64,000 nucleotides of DNA, from assembly GCA_963977525.1 (NCBI GenBank), contig CAXBPC010000001.1, forward strand, positions 124,001-188,000, written 5' to 3'. Positions 44,654-52,111 of this stretch are shown piece after piece. Made by a program: the position numbers and the translations under genes. The notes beneath the pieces were generated by a model, which saw nothing but the letters and a program-made list of their open reading frames with translations, did no database searches and was not told where the DNA came from. This DNA is from Ancylomarina sp963977525 (lineage in GTDB: Bacteria; Bacteroidota; Bacteroidia; Bacteroidales; Marinifilaceae). How positions within the stretch are numbered: the stretch's first letter is position 1; every line of letters begins with the position of its first letter.

Positions 44654-44684
44654 TTGTCTTTTTGTAAAGTTTAGTTTACATTTG
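44654..44684 (+). promoter_or_regulatory. Promoter of the HTH/membrane operon with an overlapping inverted repeat
   Basis: TTG (44654-44656), 20 bp, TACATTTG (44677-44684). The inverted repeat TGTAAA (44663-44668) / TTTACA (44675-44680) overlaps the spacer and the -7 box, a suitable operator for the HTH regulator encoded in the operon. Confidence 0.55.
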
Positions 44685-44728
44685 AATTGTAATTAATCAA
44701 ATACATGACTTAGAAACCTAAATAATTT

Positions 44729-45241
44729 ATGAAAACCTACTTACCACATTATTTTAAACGAATTGGAATTCTATTTGTATTAATAGCCATCGTTTTATCA
44801 TTCTCTGGAGAAATAGATGCACACAGGCAAGCTTTTGTTGATGGGTGGACCGAAGGAGGCAATGAAGCACAGGGCTTATACGGAGAGTCCGTTATAAAAG
44901 CCACAACTCTCAGCCTATATTTGACAGAAGAAGAATCTGATAGATTCTTAATGATCAGTCTTTTCTTTTCTATTTCAGGCTTTTTCTTATACCTGTTCGC
45001 TAAGGAAAAAATTGATGATGAATTCATGCAACACTTGAGGTTAAAATCAATGCTTCAGGCGTTTATTATCTCATGGATTATTTATGGCGCGACTAAAGTT
45101 TTTTCAAATATTATTTCAATAGATGGTATCTACATTTTACAATTGCAACTCATTGTTTATGTCATCCTTTTTAGGCGTAATAAAAACAAGGAAATTTCAG
45201 AAGAAGAAGAAGAAGAAGAAGAGTTAGCATTGGAAAATTAG
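44729..45241 (+). CDS. Membrane protein of a small HTH-regulated operon
   Basis: 170 residues. Hydrophobic helices at about 11-26, 71-90, 110-126 and 132-148, and a very acidic C-terminal tail (EEEEEEEELALEN-like). Between the first two is an exposed segment (RQAFVDGWTEGGNEAQG). The layout, a DUF2975-like membrane protein followed within 6 bp by a YozG-type HTH gene, is common in Bacteroidota and Firmicutes, but the membrane part is too divergent for certain assignment. The role may be to sense a signal and control the repressor. Confidence 0.7.
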   Translation: MKTYLPHYFKRIGILFVLIAIVLSFSGEIDAHRQAFVDGWTEGGNEAQGLYGESVIKATTLSLYLTEEESDRFLMISLFFSISGFFLYLFAKEKIDDEFMQHLRLKSMLQAFIISWIIYGATKVFSNIISIDGIYILQLQLIVYVILFRRNKNKEISEEEEEEEELALEN

Positions 45242-45246
45242 ACGAT

Positions 45247-45447
45247 ATGAAAAACTACATAAAGGTTGAACGTGCAAAAAAAGATATCACACAGGCTACT
45301 TTAGCTGAAAAGATTGGAGTTTCTCGTCAAACTATCAATGCTATAGAAAAAGGAAAGTTTACACCTTCAACTCTTCTGGCTCTTAAAATGGCTCGCTATT
45401 TTGAAACGCCTGTTGGAAATATATTCGAGTTAGAAGAAGATGAATAA
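45247..45447 (+). CDS. YozG-like Cro/C1-type helix-turn-helix regulator
   Basis: 66 residues, entirely an HTH_3 domain: MKNYIKVERAKKDITQATLAEKIGVSRQTINAIEKGKFTPSTLLALKM, with the Q-T-L-A-x-x-I-G-V-S-R-Q-T-I recognition unit, followed by the FETPVGNIFELEED tail typical of the YozG group. It begins 5 bp after the membrane gene. It presumably binds the TGTAAA/TTTACA repeat over the operon promoter and represses its own transcription. Confidence 0.9.
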   Translation: MKNYIKVERAKKDITQATLAEKIGVSRQTINAIEKGKFTPSTLLALKMARYFETPVGNIFELEEDE

Positions 45448-45469
45448 GAATGTATATTAACTGTTTTAT

Positions 45470-45853
45470 ATGAAAGATACTTTAAGAAATGAATTGATAA
45501 GATACAATTACCAATTCGAAGAGGAAGAAGATAATATCACCATTGATTTAGGAGCTTGGCAAGAAGTCAAAATCACTATTAAAGATGATAAAATAATGAT
45601 TAAGGATAAACTAAGAGGTTGGAACATCCTAACAACGTTCCCTATGTCGATTAAGACAGCCTTGTTTTTAAATCCAATATTTGTACTGATAATAGTATCT
45701 ATTATAGGGAAATATGAAGATTTTAATCATTTCATAGGAATGCTAATCGCACTAAATATCTTAATTGTAACATTCTCAATCAATTATTTAATAAAACTAG
45801 AGGGCATAAAAACCAAAATAGCTATATGGCTAAATGACTCTAAAAGAAGCTAA
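45470..45853 (+). CDS. Small membrane protein, third gene of the HTH operon
   Basis: 127 residues. The first 60 residues are soluble and charged (LRNELIRYNYQFEEEEDNITIDLGAWQEVKI), followed by two hydrophobic helices (about 66-84 and 90-108) and a charged end. It begins 22 bp after the HTH gene. I do not recognise the family. It and the 170-residue protein may be the two membrane partners of the same small regulated unit. Confidence 0.65.
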   Translation: MKDTLRNELIRYNYQFEEEEDNITIDLGAWQEVKITIKDDKIMIKDKLRGWNILTTFPMSIKTALFLNPIFVLIIVSIIGKYEDFNHFIGMLIALNILIVTFSINYLIKLEGIKTKIAIWLNDSKRS

Positions 45854-45892
45854 TCGGATATATCTCGCAGTCTTATTAGAACAGACTAAGAC

Positions 45893-45928
45893 AAAGCACT
45901 ATTCTTAACGGAGTAGTGCTTTCTTTAT
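45893..45928 (+). terminator. Terminator of the HTH operon
   Basis: AAAGCACTA (45893-45901) and TAGTGCTTT (45914-45922) form a 9-bp stem, followed by CTTTATTT. Confidence 0.75.
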
Positions 45929-45950
45929 TTAAAATCGTTCCCATCCATAA

Positions 45951-46169
45951 TTCCGCCATCACGTTGTTACCTTCCGCCATCACGTTGCAACGTTCCACCA
46001 TCACGTTGCAATCTTCCGCCATCACGTTGCAATCTTCCGCCATCACGTTGCAATCTTCCGCCACTCAGTTGCAATCTTCCGCCGCTCAGTTGCAGTCTTC
46101 CGCCACTCAGTTGCAATCTTCCGTCACTCGGTTGCAGTCTTCCGCCGCTCGGTTGCAACGTTCCGCCGC
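45951..46169. repeat. 21-bp tandem repeat (minisatellite), ten copies plus a partial one
   Basis: Copies start every 21 bp from 45951 to 46140 and a partial copy runs to 46169. The consensus starts TTCCGCCATCACGTTGCA and continues with three variable bases. The first five copies have CATCACG, the last five CACTCAG or GCTCGG, so two sub-types are blocked together. Because 21 is a multiple of three, both strands stay open; the minus-strand frame reads GGRLQRD repeats. The 3' flank 46170-46616 shows no gene I can support. Confidence 0.93.
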
Positions 46170-46616
46170 CACTAAATGCCAACAGAGCAAGACCAAATGA
46201 CAAACTAGCAATAACAATTAACAATACGTTAAAACAGAAAGACAACACGAGAGCACCTAGAGGCATTACGACGATTACAAATTGCAACACAGAGGCTTAA
46301 CATCGCAATATATAGGCAATACAGAGCAAATGAGTAAACAGTCTGATAATATGAACACCAAACAAATAAATAGGTATGGTCCCATAAAACAATATAAGAC
46401 TGAAAACTCTTTATATAGGATACACCTACCCTAAGGCGTAGGAAAAATACATTTATATCATAATTGATAGCTTGAAAGGGCTTATTTTGGGGGATTATTC
46501 TTAATTTAGGCTTCGGAAAATAGATTAACAACAGCTTTTCAAAAAATACATAAGAAATAACAAACATATGGTTGTTTTGAAATCGTTGTAGCTAATGCAA
46601 AAAAACAAGAGAATAA

Positions 46617-47546
46617 ATGATAAGAACAGAATTTGGAACTTTTGATGGCAATAAATGGGAAAGTGTTTCTCAATTATGTTTTAAAAATAATTTTAGAGAA
46701 GAAGCTTATCAAGAAATTAAAGCAACTCCAGGAGATTTTGGAATTGAAGGCTTTACGAGAACAGGAAAAGTATTTCAATGCTATTGTCCTAATGAACATT
46801 ACTCAACTAAAGACCTTTACGAAAATCATAGAGATAAAATTACTAAAGATTTAAAAAAATTAAAAACCTATGAGAAGCAACTTAAAAAAGTCTTAGGTTC
46901 TACTAAAATAAAAAGATGGTACTTCGTTACTCCTATTTATGCAAAAAATGACATTGTCCAACATTGCTCAGAGAAAATAGAAGAAGTGAAAAAATGGAAT
47001 TTATCAATAGTTGATAACAATGATTTCGAAGTAATTTTTGAAGATATTAGTTTTCTTCATCCTTTTTTAAAAACTGCTATTGAAAACTCAAATATAAAAA
47101 TAGATGTAGTTCCTGAAACTCAAATAGAATCGGAAGATAAGCTAAAATGGAAAGGCTCAAAAATTTCACTAATTGAAAATTCTCAAAATAAAAACGCTCA
47201 CCGATTAAATATCTCTACTCCAAAATATGATTCAAAGCTTGATAAGCTAGTTGATTTAAATGTCGAACATTTTTTAGAAGGGAAAAGTATATTAACTAAA
47301 TGGGAAGAGGATTATCCTATTGGATATGAGAATTTTCTAAAAATAATAAGTGTAATAGAATCCGAAATTGAAGAAAGATGCATTACAAATACCAAAGAAC
47401 CTAGCGAATTATATGAAGATTTTCGAAGTTTATTAAAAAGTGAACTTCAAAATTCATTTAAAAACCTAGCACCACAAATGATTTTAAAATTAACAAATTG
47501 GGCATTAGCTGACTGGATTTTTAGATGTCCAATAAACTTTGAATAA
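46617..47546 (+). CDS. ABC-3C/Lamassu-like effector with PD-(D/E)XK-type N-terminus
   Basis: 309 residues. Residues about 10-150 look like a restriction-endonuclease (Mrr-like) fold: GDFGIEGF at 39-46, then KVFQCYC at 51-57. The usual GDGGIDG..VQCK reads GDFGIEG..FQCY here, so the motif Lys is Tyr56. The part from about 205 to the end (KLVDLNVEHFLEGKSI, WEEDYPIGYENFLKI) resembles the shared C-terminal region of ABC-three-component effectors. The stop and the next start touch (1-bp spacing), and an ATPase follows. In such systems this subunit would cut nucleic acid when the ATPase senses foreign DNA. The changed catalytic residue means activity must be doubted until tested. Confidence 0.7.
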   Translation: MIRTEFGTFDGNKWESVSQLCFKNNFREEAYQEIKATPGDFGIEGFTRTGKVFQCYCPNEHYSTKDLYENHRDKITKDLKKLKTYEKQLKKVLGSTKIKRWYFVTPIYAKNDIVQHCSEKIEEVKKWNLSIVDNNDFEVIFEDISFLHPFLKTAIENSNIKIDVVPETQIESEDKLKWKGSKISLIENSQNKNAHRLNISTPKYDSKLDKLVDLNVEHFLEGKSILTKWEEDYPIGYENFLKIISVIESEIEERCITNTKEPSELYEDFRSLLKSELQNSFKNLAPQMILKLTNWALADWIFRCPINFE

Positions 47547-48020
47547 ATGAAACTGTACGCTGAAAAAATAACATTCTCAAAGAAACCAATTTCTATTCCT
47601 CCTGAGTATAGACCTTCATACTCCATCGCTTTAATCGTCCTAATATTAAAAATTTGTTGTCAAGGTTCTAAATCAAGTTTATTAAAACTTCATTTAATTA
47701 ACTGGGCTTTAAAAAGCAATGAAAATAAAAATTCTCTTAAGAAGTTTGTCCTTAGTAATTATACAGAAAGTTCAAAAACTTGGGGAATCGAACCGAGCTT
47801 AAATAGAGCCTTAAACTATTCTGTTCATGAAGGAATTTGCTCCATAACAGATGGAAAGTACCTATTACTAGAAAAAGGAGAAATATTTTTTTCAAAAATA
47901 TTAGAAAACCCAGAATTCTTAGATGAAGAAATTGATTTTTTAAACTTCTTAGGCAAAAGGAAAATAACAGACAACCGTATTGATTCAATTTATAAAAAAT
48001 GGAAATCGCAAAATGCTTAA
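47547..48020 (+). CDS. ABC-3C middle component (winged-helix, LmuC-like)
   Basis: 157 residues. After PPEYRPSYSIALIVLILKICCQGSKSS comes a helical region and a likely winged helix (LLKLHLINWALKSNENKNSL, then NYSVHEGICSITDGKYLLLEKGEIFF with the wing turn). This is the size and pattern of the middle component of ABC-three-component and Lamassu systems, which links effector and ATPase. It begins immediately after the effector stop codon and its last codons overlap the ATPase start at 48013 by 8 bp, so the three are translationally coupled. The family call is by position and pattern. Confidence 0.7.
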   Translation: MKLYAEKITFSKKPISIPPEYRPSYSIALIVLILKICCQGSKSSLLKLHLINWALKSNENKNSLKKFVLSNYTESSKTWGIEPSLNRALNYSVHEGICSITDGKYLLLEKGEIFFSKILENPEFLDEEIDFLNFLGKRKITDNRIDSIYKKWKSQNA

Positions 48021-50049
48021 AATAAACAACATAAAAATAGACGTAAACACTAACAGTGGACTTTTTGGTGCTTACCATACGTTTAAGTCTGGATTAAATA
48101 TTGTTAGAGGTAATAACACTAGTGGTAAAAGTAGTTTATTTCAAGCTATCGTTTATGCTTTAGGCTTTGAAGAATTAATTGGTGGTAGATTTGAAAAAAC
48201 AATGCAATCAGTTCTAAAAGATCAGGTTGAATATCCAAAAAACACATTTCACAGTGTACTCCAATCTTTCATTTTATTAGAAATTGAAAATACAAATGGA
48301 GATATAATTACAATACGAAGATTCGTTCAAAGTCCAAATAGAAAATCTCAATTGATAGATGTTTATTTTGGAAGCTTATTAGCGAATGACAGTTTAGAAA
48401 GTCGTCCAATGTTTATTCACGATAGTGGAGGCGCTTCAGATGAAAACTATGGTTTTCATCTGTATTTAGAAGAGTTTTTAAATTGGGAACTTCCAAAAGT
48501 TTTGACAAACAAAGGAGAGTTACGTAAAATATATATTCAGCAAATCGCTTCAAGTTTTATTATTGAACAAAAATCTGGTTGGTCCGATTTTTTTGCTACT
48601 ATGCCTATTTATGGTTTAAATAATAAAGAAGCTCGAATTGTCGAATTCATTCTAAATATGGATGTTTATGGCAATAAAATGAAAAAACAAGAATTGGGGA
48701 TTTCTAAAAGAATTCTAGAAAATGATTGGTTAAATATAAATAGAAGATTTGAAAGATTTTCAGAAAAAGGAGGTGGTAAATTAACTGGTTTATCACAATC
48801 TCCAATGATCATTAATAATCTTGAAGAAATAAACATTCTACTTTCTAAAGATGAAGTAGATCATTCAATTTCCAATTATTTAGACTTAATAATTGATGAG
48901 TTTGATAACTTAAATCAAGTTGAAACTGTTTTTGTAAAAGATAAAATAAAAGATAACGAATCTCTAATTGTAGAAAAAGAAGAAAAGCTAAATCAAATCA
49001 GTTTTGATGTAGAAATGATATCTAGTGAATTAACTTTTGACCATCAAAAACTAAGTAATTTCAATTACCAACTAGAAAGTTTAAATGAAGATTTAAGAAA
49101 AAACAAAGGAGCTTTTAAAGTTCAAAAGATGGGTGCTGAAATTGATTTAAAAGTTTCCGAGAACAATTGCCCTTCTTGTAATCAGGAGATAAATGATTCC
49201 CTACTTCCTTTATCTGTCAAACAAGTACCAATGCGATTAGATGATAATATAAACTTCTTATCTGCTCAAACAAAAATGCTTCAGGTGAATATCCAAAGTT
49301 TAGAATCAAAAATTATTAGTAAGGATAAAAATTTAAAAAAATTAAGAGGTTCACAAAACAACTTAAGAAGTCAAATAAGAGAACTAAAGAAAGAATTAAC
49401 TTCAGACGACAGGCTTCCTTCTATAGTTGATATAGAATACAAACTTAACCTAAAGAAAAGAATTGAGTTCTATTCTAAATATTTGGAAGATTTTGCTGAA
49501 CTAAAAGACGAATTATCAACTCTTTCTAATAAGTGGAAAAGTATATCAGAAGAGCAAGAAAAACTAAAAACTGATACTTTCTCTGCAAATGACATAACCA
49601 AAATCAAATCACTTACTAGTAATTTCAAATCACTTTTAAGTGCATTTAATTATAGCAGTAAAACCATTAATGATATAGCTATATCTGACGAAAATTATTT
49701 GCCTTTAGCAAAAAAACCAAATGATAATTTATTTTATAATATTCGGTTCGATTCTTCGGCAAGTGACTTTGTTCGTAGTATTTGGGCTTATACTTGTAGC
49801 TTATATAAAACTTCAATCGAAAAAAATGGTAATCATCCAAATTTATTAATGTTTGACGAACCTAAACAACAGGATATGTCAATTAGTGATTTCACCAATT
49901 TCTTAAAGGAATTATCAACATATAAAAATGCTCAAACGTTACTATTTGCGTCTTTTGAAAACTCAGATGAGACATTTAGTAAAGCAACTGCTGGGATTGA
50001 ATTTCATTTGAATTACATTAATGAAAAATTAATAAAACCAACTGAATAA
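48013..50049 (+). CDS. Rad50/SMC-like ABC ATPase (LmuB/ABC-3C)
   Basis: 678 residues from the ATG at 48013, overlapping the previous gene by 8 bp; an upstream reading from 47980 lies inside that gene and is not needed. The Walker A is GNNTSGKSS near residues 32-40. Two coiled-coil arms (about 310-370 and 410-520) meet at a zinc-hook-type CPSC near 394-397. The Walker B region is LLMFDEPKQQDMS near 610. This is the SMC/Rad50 plan: head, arm, hook, arm, head. In Lamassu-type systems it recognises DNA ends or foreign DNA and releases the effector. Confidence 0.85.
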   Translation: MLKINNIKIDVNTNSGLFGAYHTFKSGLNIVRGNNTSGKSSLFQAIVYALGFEELIGGRFEKTMQSVLKDQVEYPKNTFHSVLQSFILLEIENTNGDIITIRRFVQSPNRKSQLIDVYFGSLLANDSLESRPMFIHDSGGASDENYGFHLYLEEFLNWELPKVLTNKGELRKIYIQQIASSFIIEQKSGWSDFFATMPIYGLNNKEARIVEFILNMDVYGNKMKKQELGISKRILENDWLNINRRFERFSEKGGGKLTGLSQSPMIINNLEEINILLSKDEVDHSISNYLDLIIDEFDNLNQVETVFVKDKIKDNESLIVEKEEKLNQISFDVEMISSELTFDHQKLSNFNYQLESLNEDLRKNKGAFKVQKMGAEIDLKVSENNCPSCNQEINDSLLPLSVKQVPMRLDDNINFLSAQTKMLQVNIQSLESKIISKDKNLKKLRGSQNNLRSQIRELKKELTSDDRLPSIVDIEYKLNLKKRIEFYSKYLEDFAELKDELSTLSNKWKSISEEQEKLKTDTFSANDITKIKSLTSNFKSLLSAFNYSSKTINDIAISDENYLPLAKKPNDNLFYNIRFDSSASDFVRSIWAYTCSLYKTSIEKNGNHPNLLMFDEPKQQDMSISDFTNFLKELSTYKNAQTLLFASFENSDETFSKATAGIEFHLNYINEKLIKPTE

Positions 50050-50121
50050 GGCACTGGCTACGAGAATGCCTTATACATCATAGGCTTGCCACAGGCGCAA
50101 CACATGCCTACACAGCAAGCC
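50046..50121. repeat. Structured attC-like element at the end of the defence operon
   Basis: ATAAGGCA (50046-50053, including the ATPase stop codon) pairs with TGCCTTAT (50067-50074). GGCTTGC (50083-50089) pairs with GCAAGCC (50115-50121) and encloses AGGC/GCCT. Such nested hairpins right after a stop codon are the shape of cassette recombination sites seen after accessory genes in Bacteroidota. The identification is structural only. Confidence 0.45.
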
Positions 50122-50131
50122 AATACCCTTA

Positions 50132-50171
50132 TAATAAAAGGCTGCCACTCCCCGATTGGCAGTCTTTATTG
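50132..50171. terminator. Bidirectional terminator (left copy of the 244-bp repeat begins in it)
   Basis: CTGCCA (50142-50147) and TGGCAG (50157-50162) are extended by AATAAAAG/CTTTATT outside, so a stem of about 14 pairs ends the ATPase gene and the remnant acetyltransferase. Confidence 0.75.
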
Positions 50172-50384
50172 TATGATAAAGTCTCCCAGAATTAGAACTG
50201 ATCTAAACTTTTCGTCCATAAATACCTTGGCTACAAACTTCACCATCAATTTCAGCAACATCAAGCAATTGTCCCCATAACTGGAAATCGAACTTCTCAA
50301 GAAGCTTAATACTTGCAATGTTTGGTGCTAAAAGAATAGCAAACAGGTTTTTAAAACCTAGTTCAGGAGCCTTTTCAATTGCAA
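50141..50384. repeat. 244-bp direct repeat flanking hipBA, left copy
   Basis: Aligns without gaps to 52254-52497 (both 244 bp) with about 18 mismatches by eye. It contains the terminator and the last 59 codons of an acetyltransferase. At its right end, after TTTTCAATTGCAA, the two copies diverge sharply, so this is a breakpoint. Confidence 0.93.
50203..50384 (-). pseudogene. 3' fragment of a GNAT acetyltransferase gene
   Basis: Reads AIEKAPELGFKNLFAILLAP to the shared end EVCSQGIYGRKV, matching the last 59 or so residues of the intact gene at 52316-52807 with a few conservative changes (Q for E, Q for K, L for V). The N-terminal two thirds and the start are missing. Confidence 0.88.
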
Positions 50385-50413
50385 GTCCAAACACAGGTAC
50401 TGAGTAAGCGTAT

Positions 50414-50431
50414 ATGCTACCTGAGTAGCAT
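50414..50431. promoter_or_regulatory. Candidate HipB operator 1
   Basis: ATGCTAC-CTGA-GTAGCAT: 7-bp arms around 4 bases. Confidence 0.65.
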
Positions 50432-50450
50432 TATCTGCCATCATAAGCAT

Positions 50451-50476
50451 ATAAATGCTACTATAGTAGCATTTAT
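50451..50476. promoter_or_regulatory. Candidate HipB operator 2
   Basis: A perfect 26-bp palindrome with the same core ATGCTAC-TATA-GTAGCAT (50455-50472). Its centre is 41 bp from that of operator 1, about four helical turns, so one repressor could bind both. It lies 43 bp before hipB. Confidence 0.72.
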
Positions 50477-50518
50477 GATATAAACTTCTTACCTTCATAT
50501 TCTAAATTAAGAGTAGTT

Positions 50519-50794
50519 ATGGGAGAGTATGGAGATCAAAAATCACCTAAAGAAATAATGATTCTTTTATCAAAAAACATCATAGCCTTAAGGAAACAGG
50601 ATAAGATGTCTCAGAAGGAATTGTCGGAGAGATCTGGAGTAACTTACGCTAGTATTCGGAAATTCGAGTCGACAGGTATTATTTCTCTTGAATCATTTCT
50701 AAAGATTTGTGAAGCGCTCAAACGTCTGACAGACTTTGAATCGATATTGCTCCCAAGCGATATGAAACGGAAAAAGGATTTATTTAATTATTGA
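50519..50794 (+). CDS. hipB: HipB-type antitoxin, HTH DNA-binding protein
   Basis: 91 residues. The HTH_3 domain lies at about 14-70: IIALRKQDKMSQKELSERSGVTYASIRKFESTG, followed by SLESFLKICEALKRLTDFESIL. This is the HipB plan, a DNA-binding antitoxin that also binds and silences HipA. It ends 2 bp before hipA and is preceded by two inverted-repeat operators, so autoregulation is likely. The gene is visibly richer in G and C than the defence operon to its left. Confidence 0.9.
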   Translation: MGEYGDQKSPKEIMILLSKNIIALRKQDKMSQKELSERSGVTYASIRKFESTGIISLESFLKICEALKRLTDFESILLPSDMKRKKDLFNY

Positions 50795-50796
50795 TT

Positions 50797-52026
50797 ATGG
50801 CCGCAACTAAACTCGACGTATATATACAATTTTCTAAACAGGAAGAACTCATAGGTCAGCTCGTTTTAGATGGTAGGCGTATCTTATTTAAGTATAGTGA
50901 TGCCTATTTAGAAGCAGGAAAAAACCTCTCTCCTAATCAATTAAAGTTTCACGATAATCCTCAAACGACTAAAGAAAAACCATTCAATGGTCTCTTTGGC
51001 GTGTTTGCTGACTCTTTGCCAGATGCTTGGGGATACTTGCTAATGAAGAAACGCCTCAGTGCCGATAGCATTGCCATTGAATCTCTCAATGCCTTGGATC
51101 ATTTGACATTTGCTGGGAAGAATAGTATGGGAGCACTACATTACAAGCCGAGTGTTGAGTTAGAGCAGGAAGCCATAGAAATTAATCTGGATATACTAAA
51201 CGACAATATTTCTGAAGTAATCAGCGGAGAGAGCAGTGTCGTAATTGATGCTATGTTCGGAAGAGGAGGTAGTCCTGGTGGAGCACGACCAAAAATTTAT
51301 GCAGGCTATAATCCGAATACAGATTCACTCATCAGTGGCATCGCTAATCTTCCGGAAGGCTATGAACACTGGATTATCAAATTTGCAGCAGATGTAGATT
51401 TGAAAGATATCGCCAATATAGAACTTGCCTATTATAAAATGGCTTTAGATTCGGGAATTGAAATGTCGGAATGTAGAGTGTTTAACAGTGACACTGGTAA
51501 CAGCTATTTTGGAACCAAACGATTTGACCGTATTGGGAATGATAAGCTTCATATGCTCTCGGCTGCAGGACTTCTTCATGATGACTATGAGCACAGTTCC
51601 CTTGACTATGGAAATTTAATCTATCAGGCAAAGAAGCTAACAAATAACGCACAAGCTGCTCAACAAATGTTCCGCAGAGCTGTTTTCAATGTTCTTTCAC
51701 ATATGCGTGATGACCATTCTAAAAACTTTGCATTCCTAATGGACGCTGAAGGTGTATGGTCACTTGCACCAGCATACGACTTGACATTCTCCTCATCTTC
51801 TCAGGGATATCATAGTACAGCTTGTGCTAAAAACTATGTAGATCCAGGAAGTAAAGAATTACTGGAATTGGGAATTGCATTATCGATCAACAAAGCAAAG
51901 CACACCATAGATGAGATAAAGAGCATCGTCGATTCTTGGAGAACATATGCTGAATTGTCTGGCGTTTCCGAAGCCTCAATAAAAACCATTGAGACTAGTC
52001 TGAAGACCATTCGCTCAAGATTCTAG
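50797..52026 (+). CDS. hipA: HipA-type serine/threonine kinase toxin
   Basis: 409 residues from the ATG at 50797; an in-frame TTG at 50791 is less likely. The N-terminal HipA_N region (LDVYIQFSKQEELIGQLVLDG) leads to the kinase core: glycine-rich GGSPGGARPK (about 158-167), the phosphate-binding WIIKF, the catalytic loop HMRDDHSKNFAF (about 302-313) and the metal-binding LAPAYDLTFS. HipA phosphorylates glutamyl-tRNA synthetase in E. coli and causes growth arrest. All catalytic residues appear present, so the toxin looks active. It follows hipB by 2 bp, and a 244-bp duplication encloses both. Confidence 0.92.
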   Translation: MAATKLDVYIQFSKQEELIGQLVLDGRRILFKYSDAYLEAGKNLSPNQLKFHDNPQTTKEKPFNGLFGVFADSLPDAWGYLLMKKRLSADSIAIESLNALDHLTFAGKNSMGALHYKPSVELEQEAIEINLDILNDNISEVISGESSVVIDAMFGRGGSPGGARPKIYAGYNPNTDSLISGIANLPEGYEHWIIKFAADVDLKDIANIELAYYKMALDSGIEMSECRVFNSDTGNSYFGTKRFDRIGNDKLHMLSAAGLLHDDYEHSSLDYGNLIYQAKKLTNNAQAAQQMFRRAVFNVLSHMRDDHSKNFAFLMDAEGVWSLAPAYDLTFSSSSQGYHSTACAKNYVDPGSKELLELGIALSINKAKHTIDEIKSIVDSWRTYAELSGVSEASIKTIETSLKTIRSRF

Positions 52027-52111
52027 ATTTACACTTAAGACTAACAACAGGATAAAGAGGTTCTTTTTACCTCCTCGATTGGCAGTCTTTCTTTGTATCA
52101 TCACGAAAGTG

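Noticed and set aside
45951..46169. Possible CRISPR array
   Set aside because: The 21-bp units are directly adjacent, with no unique spacers, no leader and no cas genes. It is a minisatellite.
45916..46200. ORF of 94 codons on the plus strand through the minisatellite
   Set aside because: An artefact of 21-bp units being a multiple of three; composition is only repeated TLQSSAI and no start signal is seen.
46229..46567. Minus-strand ORF of 112 codons before the defence operon
   Set aside because: Composition rich in Phe, Tyr and Ile as expected from chance in AT-rich DNA; no domain or promoter.
47980..48012. Earlier start for the ATPase gene
   Set aside because: It lies inside the middle-component gene in another frame; the ATG at 48013 starts the domain (MLKINNIKID) and gives an 8-bp overlap.
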